DNA of 58,474 nucleotides from Alphaproteobacteria bacterium (lineage in GTDB: Bacteria > Pseudomonadota > Alphaproteobacteria > Thalassobaculales > Thalassobaculaceae), in assembly GCA_024742605.1 (NCBI GenBank), contig JANSYC010000021.1, forward strand, positions 1-58,474, in the 5' to 3' direction. Below, piece after piece: positions 31,828-42,444 of the stretch (positions are counted from its first letter, which is position 1; each line of letters opens with the position of its first letter). The position numbers and the translations under genes were made by a program. Under the pieces are notes generated by a model. It was not told the origin of the DNA and made no database searches. It was given only the letters and a program-made list of their open reading frames with translations.

Positions 31828-33348
31828 TCACTCAGCAGCAGGCTTGTGGGAAATCGGACGGCCGGCCCGGCTGTCGGCGAGTTCGCCAAACCGGCTCATG
31901 GTATGCTCCGACCAGTGCTTTATGTCATAGCGGCTGACATTGGCGCGCATCTTCTGCATGCGCCCCTTCTGCTCTTCCGGCGTCATCTCCAGCGCCTGAT
32001 CGATCGCCGCATCCATGAAACGCTCAGAATAGGGGTTGGTCAGCACCGCATAGGGCAACTGCACAGCCGCACCCATGAACTCCGAGATCACGAGCGCGCC
32101 CTGCTCATCGATCCGAGCGGCGCAATACTCCTTACAAACGAGATTAAGTCCATCCCGTAACGGCGTGAGCCAGCAGACATCTGCTGCCTGAAAATAGGCG
32201 ACCAAATCCTCCAGCGGGATCGCGCTGGCGAACAAGCTGATCGGCACCCAGTCGAACCGGCCGAAGCGGCCGTTGATGCGCCCGACAAGACCTTCGATCT
32301 CCTGTTGGACCTGCTGGTATACGGCCATGTTCTGATTGGCGACCACCGACACCACCATCAGGCGGACCCCGCCATGCAGGTCCTTGCGCCGTTCCAGGAG
32401 CCGCTCATAGGACTCCAGCATCTCCTTGGTGCCCTTCGTGTAGTCAGTCCGGGCAATCGAGACGATCAGACGTTTGCCGGCGAGCTCTTCCCGAATGGAG
32501 TTCAGTTTTTCCGCGGTTTCGGGCTTGCGGGCGATTTCCTCGATATGCGCCATGTTCGTGCCGACCGGGAAGGCGTCGATATTGACGATCTGATCCCGGA
32601 ACTTGAGACGCGTGATGATCGTCGGCTCCGACAGCGCCATGCCCCGGGGCGACATGCCGTCCTCTACGTCCAGTTCCTCCTGCACCTCGACGTCGAACAG
32701 GCTGCGAGCCGCGTGCGCGAAGTTCATTGCGTAGCGGGGAATGTGAAACCCGACCAGATCGCAGGCCAGCAGGCTTTCCATGATCTCGTTCCGCCAGGGC
32801 AGGACATTGAAAATGTCGGCAGACGGGAATGGCGTGTGGTGGAAGAAGGAAATCCGCGCATTCGGCTTCATCTGCCGCAGATACATCGGTGCCAGCCACA
32901 GATTATAGTCGTGCACCCAGATGATCGCGTCATCGGCCGCCTGTTCGGCAGCAGCCTGGGCGAACAGGAAATTCACCTCCTGAAAGGTCGGCCAGTCGAC
33001 CGGACCGTAATCGTAGGCGTCCACAAACGAGTGCAGGATCGGCCAGAGCGCCTCCTTCGAGGTCACATGGTAGAAGCTCGCCACCTGCTCCTCGGTCAGC
33101 GCCAGCCTGGCCACGTCGTAGTCGCCGAAATCGTCACTGATCGTGACCACCCGGTCCCAGTCTGCCAGTTCGCCTGTCTTGCGCAGCTTCCAGGCGACCC
33201 AGGACCCGCGCGAGACTTCGCCGAAAAAGCTCTTCAGGGTTGGCACGATACCGTTCGGGCTCTTATTGGCGCGGAGTTCGACGACGCCATCGACCTCGAC
33301 CTCCTCATAGGGCTGCCGATGGTAAACGATTACAAGATCGGACTTCAT
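31828..33348 (-). CDS. ggpS: Glucosylglycerol-phosphate synthase
   Basis: GT20-family glycosyltransferase of 506 residues that joins ADP-glucose and glycerol-3-phosphate to make glucosylglycerol-phosphate. It follows cyanobacterial GgpS closely throughout: YHRQPYEEVEVDG at the start, SPNGIVPTLKSFF, the KEALWPILHSF block, WVHDYNLWLAPMYLRQ, and FFHHTPFPSADIFNVLPWR. Further on come ACDLVGFHIPRY, GTKEMLESYERLLERR, and TPLRDGLNLVCKEYC. Trehalose-phosphate synthase differs at these sites, especially the KSPNG entry and the W-x-A-x-K loop. It is third in a coupled set gpsA, phosphatase, synthase, in which the start overlaps the phosphatase stop (ATGA). In many proteobacteria the phosphatase and synthase are fused in one GgpPS chain; here they are separate. 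Confidence 0.93.
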   Translation of the reverse strand: MKSDLVIVYHRQPYEEVEVDGVVELRANKSPNGIVPTLKSFFGEVSRGSWVAWKLRKTGELADWDRVVTISDDFGDYDVARLALTEEQVASFYHVTSKEALWPILHSFVDAYDYGPVDWPTFQEVNFLFAQAAAEQAADDAIIWVHDYNLWLAPMYLRQMKPNARISFFHHTPFPSADIFNVLPWRNEIMESLLACDLVGFHIPRYAMNFAHAARSLFDVEVQEELDVEDGMSPRGMALSEPTIITRLKFRDQIVNIDAFPVGTNMAHIEEIARKPETAEKLNSIREELAGKRLIVSIARTDYTKGTKEMLESYERLLERRKDLHGGVRLMVVSVVANQNMAVYQQVQQEIEGLVGRINGRFGRFDWVPISLFASAIPLEDLVAYFQAADVCWLTPLRDGLNLVCKEYCAARIDEQGALVISEFMGAAVQLPYAVLTNPYSERFMDAAIDQALEMTPEEQKGRMQKMRANVSRYDIKHWSEHTMSRFGELADSRAGRPISHKPAAE

Positions 33349-34112
33349 GCGGCAGCCTCCCGGAGTGTCGTCAGAGTGGAAAGAACTTCGTGGATCCCAG
33401 CGGCCCCATCGCCGCGCGCGATCGTGGTGTTGGGCAGCCCCCGCACACGGTCCAGCAGACCGGGCTCGCTGTTGGCAACCGCCACGCCGCGCAAGCCGGT
33501 CTCGAACAGGGACAGGTCGTTCATCGTATCGCCTGCGACCAGCACACGGCCGCCGTCGATCTTCAGGTGATCGACGACCCGCAATAGGGTCGGCCCCTTG
33601 CTGACGCCCCTAGGGAGCACGTCGAAATAGGTGTCTGCCGAAGTCAGACAATCAAACCCGGCCTCCTCGACCTTCTGCACCACGGCCGGATCGTATTTCG
33701 AGGGGTTGTAGTAATAGCTGACCCGATAGCGGAACGGCGTCGGTTGCAACTCCAGCCAGGGGACATCCGACAGCATGTCCCGGATCCGATCGCCAGAATC
33801 CCCCCAGATCTCGGCAATCTCCGCCTCGAGCTCCGGGACCGGAACCAGATCCGGTCCGCCGACGATCGTGGTGCCCACATCGCCGATCACGAAATCCGGA
33901 AACGGCACCCAACCGTCGGCGCAGAGTTCTTTAATGAACGGGATGTCGCGACCGGTCACGAAGACCAGCATCACCTTGTCCCGATTGGCCTTGAGGGCGC
34001 CGTAGAGCGCATCCCGCTCAGTATTGCTGCCCCCGAGGAAAGTGCCGTCCAGGTCGGTTGCGAGGATCACATCCTTGGAGGATGCGTCCGGCATCTGGAA
34101 GGGCGTATTCAT
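33345..34112 (-). CDS. HAD-IIB phosphatase, probable glucosylglycerol-phosphate phosphatase
   Basis: Cytoplasmic HAD-superfamily phosphatase of 255 residues, sucrose-phosphatase/trehalose-phosphatase-like. Motif I is LATDLDGTFLG (two catalytic Asp), motif II is VFVTGRD, and motif III/IV is the Lys in SKGPTLLRV followed by VLVAGDTMNDLSLFE, which binds magnesium. It is expected to remove phosphate from glucosylglycerol-phosphate. It overlaps gpsA by four bases upstream and ggpS by four bases downstream, so all three are translationally coupled. It resembles the phosphatase half of the bifunctional GgpPS rather than the cyanobacterial StpA/GgpP type, as judged from the HAD motifs. No fusion with ggpS: the frames differ. 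Confidence 0.88.
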   Translation of the reverse strand: MNTPFQMPDASSKDVILATDLDGTFLGGSNTERDALYGALKANRDKVMLVFVTGRDIPFIKELCADGWVPFPDFVIGDVGTTIVGGPDLVPVPELEAEIAEIWGDSGDRIRDMLSDVPWLELQPTPFRYRVSYYYNPSKYDPAVVQKVEEAGFDCLTSADTYFDVLPRGVSKGPTLLRVVDHLKIDGGRVLVAGDTMNDLSLFETGLRGVAVANSEPGLLDRVRGLPNTTIARGDGAAGIHEVLSTLTTLREAAA

Positions 34113-35191
34113 GACAAAATCTCCGATACGTACTCAGGAACATTCTCTTCTGTCGGGTGCGCGAGCACCACATTGAGGGCATTCGGTTCCGCCTTTAGCG
34201 GCCGGCCCAACAGGGCCTGCAAGGCATCCGTGATTTCGACGCCATCGGCCACGATGGAGCGAACAGCCGAGCAGATCGGCATCTCGATGCCCAATTGCGC
34301 GGCGAGATCGGTGACCGAGACCGCGTTGACCACCCCTTCGACCACGCTGCGTCGGTTGCTCAGCAGCTCCTCCTTGGAGTGCTGCTCGCCCAGCGCCTTG
34401 CCGAAGGACATGTTGCGCGACTGCTCGCTGGAGCAGGTCAGCGCCAGATCTCCCATACCAGACAAACCGGTCACGGTTTCCCGCCGCCCGTCCAGGGCTT
34501 CGGCCAGCGTCTTCATCTCGTCCAGCCCGCGCGTGATCAAGGCCGCCCAGGTGTTGGTCCCAAAGCCTAGCCCCTTGGCGATCCCACAGGCGATGGCAAT
34601 CACGTTCTTCACGGCCCCGCCGACCTCCACGCCGACGACGTCATCCGACATGTAGGGGCGGAAGGTCGGGGTCGCGAGGGTGACGGACAACCGGGCCGCC
34701 AGCGATCCGGTCGGGTCGTGCGCCACATCGGCCGAGGCAATGGTCACCGCCGTCGGATGCCCGGCCGCCACTTCCGAAGCGAAACTGGGCCCCGACAGCA
34801 CCGCAATCGGATGCCCCGGCATCGCTTCCTCGACAACCGTGGTCAGCAGTTTTCCGCTGTCCCGCTCAATCCCCTTGCTCGCCAGAACCACCGGGACGCC
34901 GGATGCTGCGACCGCATGCACCCGCTCCCCAATATCGCGGATCGCCTGGGACGGCACGACCAGGAGGATCGCGTCCGCATCCCGGACCGCCAACGCCATG
35001 TCCGAGGTCACCGTGATCCCGTCCGGCAGATCGTACCCCGGCAGCAACTGATCGTTGACCCGATCGCGCTGCATCGCCGCCGAGAGCTTTGGATCGCGCG
35101 CCCACAGGGTCACCACGGCCCCGGCTCGGGCCGCCGTGATCGCCAGCGCGGTGCCCCACGCCCCGCCCCCGATCACGCAGATGCGTGTCAT
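34109..35191 (-). CDS. gpsA: NAD(P)-dependent glycerol-3-phosphate dehydrogenase
   Basis: Enzyme of 360 residues that reduces dihydroxyacetone phosphate to sn-glycerol-3-phosphate, the acceptor for glucosylglycerol-phosphate synthase. The Rossmann entry is VIGGGAWGTALA (residues 6-17). ILLVVPSQAIRD, VLSGPSFASEVAAG, and VGVEVGGAVKNVIAIACGIAKGLGFG with the catalytic Lys follow, then the LSGMGDLALTCSSEQSRN signature. It is about 20-30 residues longer than most GpsA at the C-terminus. It starts the coupled gpsA-phosphatase-ggpS set (4-base overlaps), so its role here is to feed osmolyte synthesis; it may be a second copy besides a phospholipid housekeeping one. There are 161 bases before it, with no clear promoter. 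Confidence 0.95.
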   Translation of the reverse strand: MTRICVIGGGAWGTALAITAARAGAVVTLWARDPKLSAAMQRDRVNDQLLPGYDLPDGITVTSDMALAVRDADAILLVVPSQAIRDIGERVHAVAASGVPVVLASKGIERDSGKLLTTVVEEAMPGHPIAVLSGPSFASEVAAGHPTAVTIASADVAHDPTGSLAARLSVTLATPTFRPYMSDDVVGVEVGGAVKNVIAIACGIAKGLGFGTNTWAALITRGLDEMKTLAEALDGRRETVTGLSGMGDLALTCSSEQSRNMSFGKALGEQHSKEELLSNRRSVVEGVVNAVSVTDLAAQLGIEMPICSAVRSIVADGVEITDALQALLGRPLKAEPNALNVVLAHPTEENVPEYVSEILS

Positions 35192-35352
35192 GGGCGCGGG
35201 TCCGTCGGTGGACGGCAGGGGAAGTTCAGATGTCGGATCGATGGAAGTAATGGGAGGGATCTCCTGAATGTGAAACTCGCCGAAAGGGTCGTGATTTTAC
35301 CATTTCTAAAGATGCGTCAAACCGCCGCTGGATCAAGATATCACCGCTCTCC

Positions 35353-36441
35353 TCACTGATGGGTTATGCGATGACCGTCTTGAGAAAATACATGGATATA
35401 GTCCTCTAAAATATTGACAAATATACGGCTACCTGAACTTCTGATTTCGGCATTCGCCGGTTCGCGGACCGTACAGTCCGGGCCGCCGGCAAGAACGCCA
35501 TGAAGGACCCGTGTATCGCCCAGGTCTTCGACCACATCGATCTCGAAGCCAAGCGCGCCATCCTGGTCCGAACCTTTTTCGAGAACCTCGAAATGTTCCG
35601 GACGGATGCCGACGGTGACGATGTGATCGTCCAAGTTTGCTGCACTTGCGAAAGGAAGATAACCCGGATCGACCGCTTTCTCCAAACGCAGGCCCTTCGG
35701 TTCGACCCGCGCCGAGAGCAAATTCATCGCGGGTGATCCAATGAAGGCGGCGACAAAGGTGTTTGCCGGGCGGTCGTAAAGATCGCGCGGGCTGCCGACC
35801 TGTTCGACCCGTCCATCATTCATCACGACGATCGTGTCGGCCAAGGTCATGGCCTCGACCTGGTCATGGGTCACGTGGATCATGGTGGTTCCGAGCCGAC
35901 GGTGCAGACGGCTGATTTCCAGCCGCATCCGCACACGAAGCGAGGCGTCCAGGTTCGACAACGGCTCATCGAACAGGAACACTTTCGGGTTGCGGACGAT
36001 TGCCCGGCCGATCGCCACCCGCTGCCGCTGACCGCCCGAGAGTTCCTTCGGCTTGCGATCCAGCAGGTCGGTGAGCCGCAGGATCTCGGCCACATCCCTC
36101 ACCCGCTGCTCGACCGTGCCTTCATCGGTCTTGGCCAGCCGAAGGCCGAAGGCCATGTTCTTGAAGACCGTCATATGGGGGTAGAGCGCATAACTCTGGA
36201 ACACCATGGAGACCTGACGGTCGGCCGGTGCGATATCGTTCACCACCCTGCCCGCGATCGAAAGCTCGCCCTCCGAGATCTCCTCCAACCCGGCGATCAT
36301 TCGCAGCAGAGTGGACTTTCCGCAGCCGGACGGCCCGACCAGGACACAGAACGCGCCGTCCTCAATCTCGAGATCGATCCCCTTGATCGCCTCGAAACTG
36401 GCGAACCTCTTGCGAACGCCCTTGAGCGTGACCGCTCCCAT
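35353..36441 (-). CDS. Sugar ABC transporter ATP-binding protein (UgpC/MsmK/GgtA type)
   Basis: ATPase of 362 residues of the CUT1 class of carbohydrate importers. Walker A is GPSGCGKST (residues 37-45), the Q-loop is VFQSYALYPHMTVFKNMAFG, the signature is LSGGQRQRVAIGRAIVRNP, and Walker B is VFLFDEPLSNLDA. The H-loop is HVTHDQVEAMTLAD, and a C-terminal OB-like regulatory (TOBE) region runs from about residue 240. In cyanobacteria GgtA is this type, and here it sits within the glucosylglycerol cluster, nine bases after the second permease. The gene is intact. Because the binding protein and first permease carry nonsense codons, the ATPase may now serve other CUT1 importers. Confidence 0.9.
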   Translation of the reverse strand: MGAVTLKGVRKRFASFEAIKGIDLEIEDGAFCVLVGPSGCGKSTLLRMIAGLEEISEGELSIAGRVVNDIAPADRQVSMVFQSYALYPHMTVFKNMAFGLRLAKTDEGTVEQRVRDVAEILRLTDLLDRKPKELSGGQRQRVAIGRAIVRNPKVFLFDEPLSNLDASLRVRMRLEISRLHRRLGTTMIHVTHDQVEAMTLADTIVVMNDGRVEQVGSPRDLYDRPANTFVAAFIGSPAMNLLSARVEPKGLRLEKAVDPGYLPFASAANLDDHIVTVGIRPEHFEVLEKGSDQDGALGFEIDVVEDLGDTRVLHGVLAGGPDCTVREPANAEIRSSGSRIFVNILEDYIHVFSQDGHRITHQ

Positions 36442-36450
36442 ACCCGCTCC

Positions 36451-37290
36451 TTACCCTTTCACCGCACCGGCCGTGAGACCTGAGACGATGCGTCGTTGGA
36501 AAACCAAGACAAGTGCGATCAACGGCACGGTGACGATCACCGACGCCGCCATGATCCGCCCCCATGGCACCTCGAACTCGCTTCCGCCGGTGATCAACGC
36601 AATGGCGACCGGAACGGTTCTCTGATCGTTCGTGAGGGTGAAGGTCAGAGCGAACAGAAACTCGTTCCAGGCCACGATGAAGGCCAAAAGGCCCGTCGTG
36701 ACCATGGCAGGGAGCATCAACGGCAGGAAGATCCTGGTCAGCAGGGTCCAGGGACCCGCCCCGTCCATGATCGCCGCCTCCTCGACCTCGATCGGCAGTT
36801 CCCGAATGAAACTTGTCAGCACCCAGACGGTGAACGGCAGGGTGAAAATCAGATACGAGAAGATCAGACCGAACCCGCTGTTGAACAGGCCCAGGACCCG
36901 GATCAGCTCGAACATTCCCGAGAGAACGGCGACCTGAGGAAACATCGAGACACTGAGAACCGCCAGCAGCATCATCCGCCGGCCTCGGAACCTGAACCGA
37001 CCCAGCGACATGGCGGCGGTCAGCCCCAGGGTCAGCGAAACGGCGACCACCGAGACCGAAACGAACAGCGAGTTCAGAATGTTCCGGGCAAAGGACTGTT
37101 CCTCGAAGATCGAGGTGTAATTGTCCAAAGGGAACCCGCGCGGCAGCACATCGACCTCAAAAATCGATGGACCGCTTTTGAACGAGGTGACGAGCGCATA
37201 GTAGAACGGAAACAGCAGAATCAGCAGCAGCACCGCGACCAGCAGCCAGAACGCGCTTTGTTTCAGCGGTTTCCACACCGAGTTCGGCAT
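36451..37290 (-). CDS. Carbohydrate ABC permease, MalG/GgtD-like
   Basis: Inner-membrane permease of 279 residues with six helices. Its cytoplasmic EAA loop is ELPIEVEEAAIMDGAGPWTLLTRIFLPLMLPAM, near residue 175, which contacts the ATPase. It is the MalG-type subunit of a CUT1 sugar importer. Its ATG overlaps the TGA of the first permease gene (TGATG), so it is normally translated by coupling to that gene. Since the first permease has an internal TAG 380 bases upstream, ribosome supply to this gene could be reduced. The family and position point to the glucosylglycerol/sugar uptake system; the gene itself has no defects. Confidence 0.9.
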   Translation of the reverse strand: MPNSVWKPLKQSAFWLLVAVLLLILLFPFYYALVTSFKSGPSIFEVDVLPRGFPLDNYTSIFEEQSFARNILNSLFVSVSVVAVSLTLGLTAAMSLGRFRFRGRRMMLLAVLSVSMFPQVAVLSGMFELIRVLGLFNSGFGLIFSYLIFTLPFTVWVLTSFIRELPIEVEEAAIMDGAGPWTLLTRIFLPLMLPAMVTTGLLAFIVAWNEFLFALTFTLTNDQRTVPVAIALITGGSEFEVPWGRIMAASVIVTVPLIALVLVFQRRIVSGLTAGAVKG

Positions 37291-38252
37291 CAGCGCTCCT
37301 CCCGCACGACGTCCGCCTTCAGGACGGTCAGATACAGTGCCGTCATGATCGCAATGATCATGAACAACAGGGTCGATGCGGCCGAGCCGTAGCCCACGTC
37401 CTGGAAGTCGACCAGTTGCTGGCGGGCATAGACCGACATGGTCATGGTCGACTCCGCGTTACCGGTCATGATGTAGACAACGTCGAACACCCGCAGGGCG
37501 TCCAGCATCCGGAAGACCAGCGCAACCATCAGCGCGGGCCAGATCAGGGGCAGCGTCACACCAAAGAACACCCGTACCGGATGGATGCCGTCGACCCGCG
37601 CCGCCTCGTAACAGTCCTTCGGCAGCATCTGGAGCGCTGCCAGCGCCAGCAGTGCGACGAACGGCGTGGTCTTCTAGGCGTCCACCAGAATGACCGAGAG
37701 CATGGTCAGATCGGGGTCGGCAAGCCATGCGATCGGTTGGGCGATCAATCCAAGCTTGAGCAGCACGTGGTTCACGACTCCGAACTGATCGTGCAGCATC
37801 CACGCCCACATCTTGGCGGACACGACGGTCGGGATGGCCCAGGGAATCAGAACGGCGGCCCGGAACAGGCCGCGCCCCGGGAAGCTGGTATTCATCACCA
37901 GCGCGAGGGTCACGCCCAGCAGCATCTCGATCGCGACCGACCCGAACGCAAAAACCAGAGTATTCTTGACCGACACCCACCACAGGGGATCGGTGATCAG
38001 CCCGTACCAGTATCCTTCGTCCCGCACCGCGAAGTTCTCGAAACCGATGAAGGACGCCGAACCCGGTGCCGACAGGGAAGCATCGGTGAACGCAAACCCG
38101 AAAGTGCGGACCAAGGGCCAAACCGCCACCACCGCCAAGGCCACAAGCATTGGCGTCAGAAACAGCCACGCCGTCCGGAGACGCGCACGCTGGTGCGACG
38201 AGCCCGTCGTCGTCTGAGGTGTCGGCGCAGATGTAGGCGCGGATCCTGGCAT
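37290..38252 (-). pseudogene. Carbohydrate ABC permease (MalF/GgtC-like) interrupted by in-frame TAG
   Basis: A single continuous reading frame of 321 codons that encodes a normal MalF-type permease except for one stop. Codon 193, at 37674-37676, is TAG and lies in ILVDA[24 protein letters not shown]. The family has VD-x-W-KTTPF here, so one base change of TGG to TAG explains it. Upstream are the first helices and the RAAVLIPWAIPTVVSAKMW loop; downstream is the EAA loop ([18 protein letters not shown]) and the last helices. The first part would end in the middle of the fourth to fifth helix and cannot work. Possible explanations are a true nonsense mutation, a base-call error, or amber suppression. 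A second nonsense codon in the neighbouring gene favours decay. Confidence 0.85.
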
Positions 38253-38271
38253 GGTCAATCCGGGCGTGCGC

Positions 38272-39564
<1,293 letters not shown>

Positions 39565-39981
39565 GTCAGAACTCCCTCTGCAGTGTAATTTTTTAGGGGC
39601 CGACGGTCGCGACGGACCGGCCCTGCAGTCGTGCGAAAGACCTCAATCCCTCGGATTGTCCGACCCTGCCGGTCGGTAACTCGTCGCACTCTGCCTACCA
39701 TCCGATATGTGTCCTCCTTTTATCATGTCCACCGAAAAATAGAGTGGTCGGTCTGGCATAATCTGAAGCACCCACTATTGTCTCCGGAGGGAGGCGCGAC
39801 CTGCTGGGCAGTAAAAAGATCCAAGTTCTGGTCGTAGTCGAGACAATAAAATCAACGCCTTAGATCTTCATCGCGACGACACTCAGCGACTGGTGCCAGC
39901 TTGCGCAGGCCGCACTGCCGCACTGTGGGGCGCCACGCAGGAGCCTCAGACAGACCGATCCCAATCGGAGGACGATTGAAT
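39565..39981. promoter_or_regulatory. Divergent intergenic region between the binding protein and glucosylglycerol hydrolase
   Basis: A 417-base gap with no credible gene. It must carry both divergent promoters of the transporter operon and the hydrolase. A CATAAT (39757-39762) is a fair -10 on the plus strand but has no good -35. GGAGGA at 39967-39972 is the hydrolase ribosome-binding site. No regulator gene of the LacI or ROK type is adjacent. Confidence 0.4.
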
Positions 39982-42363
39982 ATGACCGCACTTACCCAGA
40001 ACGCCGATGCAACCCAGGCTTTGGTCGATTGGTGCAGGCAGAAACTGGACACCGCAGAGACGACCTTCGACGCCGGTCTGGCGATTGCCCGTCGGATGGG
40101 CGCGCACAAGGCGGGCGAGTCCTGCGAAGTCGGCTTCTGGGTGCCAGAGCTTCTGGAGCGGCGGGTTCCGGACGGCGACATATTCATTGAGGTGCTCGAA
40201 CCGGTCGACGAGGTCCATCTCACCGTTTCCCGGCAAACCCACAAATTCGACCGGCACCTCATTCCGGCGGGTCGCTGCGAGGGTTTCGTGTTCTCCGTCA
40301 TCTCGGGCATGCGGGCCGGGACACGTGACACGATCGGCTCGTTCTACGCACTGACATGGCGCGACGAGAACGGCAAGTGGCACCGCATTCTCGATCCGCT
40401 CGCCCACTCCCTGCCGTTCGGCGTGTTCGCACCGGCCGAGTATTATGACATCGAGGCGATGCAGGCGGCCCGCTCCGACAAGGCGTATTTCGAAGCCCTC
40501 CCGGAGGGTGACCCGGTCAAACTGTCCAATCCGGTGAATATTCTGCAGATCCATCCCGGGACCGCGACCGCCGGCGGCACCCTCGCCAGTCTGGCACGCC
40601 GGTTCGACCACCTCGCCGAGCGAGTCCGAAACAATCTGCCGCTTGAGCCGGCCGACAAGCTGTTTCTGGGATACGACTCGGTCCAGTTGATGCCGGTCGA
40701 GCCGACCACCGTGTTCGAAACGGGTCAGGAATTCTGGACCGACACCGCGATCGAGGGAGACGATCAGACCGGCGGCATCGTAACCGCTGAATTGCATCGG
40801 CCAAGCACCACCAATTGGGGCTACGACGTGGTGGTTGCCGGAATGGCTGCCGTCAACCCGGCTATTCTGGAAAGCGGCCGTCCGGACGAACTGGTCGACC
40901 TCATCGAGGCCCTGCACAACTTCCCGGGCTCCCCGAAAAAGCTGGTGCTCGATGTGGTGTTCGGACACAGCGATAACCAAGGTCTGCACGCGCTGAACTA
41001 TCACTTCTTCGCCGGGCCGAATATGTACGGTCAGAACATCAACTATCGACATGGAATCGTCCGGGCGATCCTGCTGGAGATGCAGCGCCGCAAGGCGAAT
41101 TTCGGCGTCGACGGGATCCGGGTCGACGGCGCCCAGGATTTTACCTTCTGGAACAGTTCAACCGAGCAACTGGAACACGACGACGACTATCTTCAGGAGA
41201 TGTCGGATGTGGTCCAGGAGGTGGCAGGCCGCCGATACCGTCCGTGGTTCGTGTTTGAGGATGGCCGCCCCTGGCCGCAGGAGGACTGGGAACTGTCCTC
41301 CACATACAGGGCGGTGGTCGAAAAGCAGCGCGACGATGATGTGTTCCAATGGGGGCCGCTGACATTCGCCCACAATACCCCGTTCATCTATTCGTTCTGG
41401 CTGTCGAAATGGTGGCGCATCAAGGAGATCATGGAGGTCGGCTCGAACTGGATTTCAGGCTGCGCGAACCACGACACCCTGCGCCGCGGAACCCAGATCA
41501 ATCCCAAGCTCAACGTCAACACGCGGCTTGGCGACACGCGGATGGAGATTCTGGACAAGGCCTACGACAACCCTGCGGTTTCGCTGATCACCTACTGCGC
41601 CTTCCCCGGGGTCCCGATGGATTTCCTCAATGCGTCCGCGCGCGCCAGCTGGGGCTTTATCCGGAATCAGGACGACCAGTACGGCGTCAAGGTGGTCGCC
41701 GAAGAAGCGATCTCCTTGAAATGGCAGGTGGACGAGTACGCCTATTCGATGCCGATGGCCTTCCGGCGCCTGAAGGAAATGGGGTTCACCACCCGGGAGG
41801 ACCTGGTCCGGTTCATGGAATTCCTGCCGGCGCTGGTCGAGGTAACCAACAACGATCTTGAAGTGATCGCGAGGCTCGCCAACGAGGTGAACCCGCCGCT
41901 TGCAGGGCCCGGCCCGTTCACTGTCGCCGGATTGAAGCAGGTCGCGCGAGCCTGGATGGACGACATGCACGACTACTGCAACGTCTCCGGCTATGAAGCA
42001 GCGCTCAGCGAAACCCAGACCGGCTTCAATCTCGCGGTGCGACAGTTCCGGCACGCCAATCCTTGGCTGCAGGCCAACCTGAAGGGTGGGGATCACTACG
42101 ATTACCGGAAACCGGTCGACGGCAGCGTTCTCTTCACCACGCTGCGGCACGCGCCGAACGGGGACCAGGTATTCTGCATCGCGCATCTGGAGGGTGGACC
42201 GGTGACGATCGACCCGCTGACGATGGATATTCCCGGACTTGAGGGCATGGGCTGGAACGTCGCCCTGCGCACCCCGCCGATAGGTGGCGATTTCGTCGGC
42301 GGCGTGCTGACGATCGCCGACAGCATGGGCGTGCTCTACACCCGTCCCGCCGCGCGCCGTTAG
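39982..42363 (+). CDS. gghA: Glucosylglycerol hydrolase (GH13 family)
   Basis: GH13-type glycoside hydrolase of 793 residues resembling GghA (Slr1670 type), which splits glucosylglycerol into glucose and glycerol during hypo-osmotic shift. The catalytic nucleophile is Asp382 in DGIRVDGAQDF, the acid/base is Glu426 in FVFEDGRPWP, and the transition-state pair is Asn496-His497-Asp498 in CANHDTLRRG. An N-terminal beta-domain of about 200 residues and a C-terminal beta-domain flank the barrel. The ATG at 39982 is preceded by GGAGGA nine bases away. It faces away from the transporter operon, so synthesis, uptake and breakdown genes form one island. Alternative: sucrose-phosphorylase-like amylase, less likely here. 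Confidence 0.88.
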   Translation: MTALTQNADATQALVDWCRQKLDTAETTFDAGLAIARRMGAHKAGESCEVGFWVPELLERRVPDGDIFIEVLEPVDEVHLTVSRQTHKFDRHLIPAGRCEGFVFSVISGMRAGTRDTIGSFYALTWRDENGKWHRILDPLAHSLPFGVFAPAEYYDIEAMQAARSDKAYFEALPEGDPVKLSNPVNILQIHPGTATAGGTLASLARRFDHLAERVRNNLPLEPADKLFLGYDSVQLMPVEPTTVFETGQEFWTDTAIEGDDQTGGIVTAELHRPSTTNWGYDVVVAGMAAVNPAILESGRPDELVDLIEALHNFPGSPKKLVLDVVFGHSDNQGLHALNYHFFAGPNMYGQNINYRHGIVRAILLEMQRRKANFGVDGIRVDGAQDFTFWNSSTEQLEHDDDYLQEMSDVVQEVAGRRYRPWFVFEDGRPWPQEDWELSSTYRAVVEKQRDDDVFQWGPLTFAHNTPFIYSFWLSKWWRIKEIMEVGSNWISGCANHDTLRRGTQINPKLNVNTRLGDTRMEILDKAYDNPAVSLITYCAFPGVPMDFLNASARASWGFIRNQDDQYGVKVVAEEAISLKWQVDEYAYSMPMAFRRLKEMGFTTREDLVRFMEFLPALVEVTNNDLEVIARLANEVNPPLAGPGPFTVAGLKQVARAWMDDMHDYCNVSGYEAALSETQTGFNLAVRQFRHANPWLQANLKGGDHYDYRKPVDGSVLFTTLRHAPNGDQVFCIAHLEGGPVTIDPLTMDIPGLEGMGWNVALRTPPIGGDFVGGVLTIADSMGVLYTRPAARR

Positions 42364-42444
42364 AACCGGTCAAGCTCAGGGATCGTCACGAGAACGTCAT
42401 TCCGCGCCCCTGGACAGGGGGCGCGGCTAAGTCATGTTTAGGGG

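Noticed and set aside
31828-33348. Trehalose-6-phosphate synthase (OtsA)
   Set aside because: Sequence blocks match GgpS across the whole length, and the neighbours gpsA and GghA fit glucosylglycerol.
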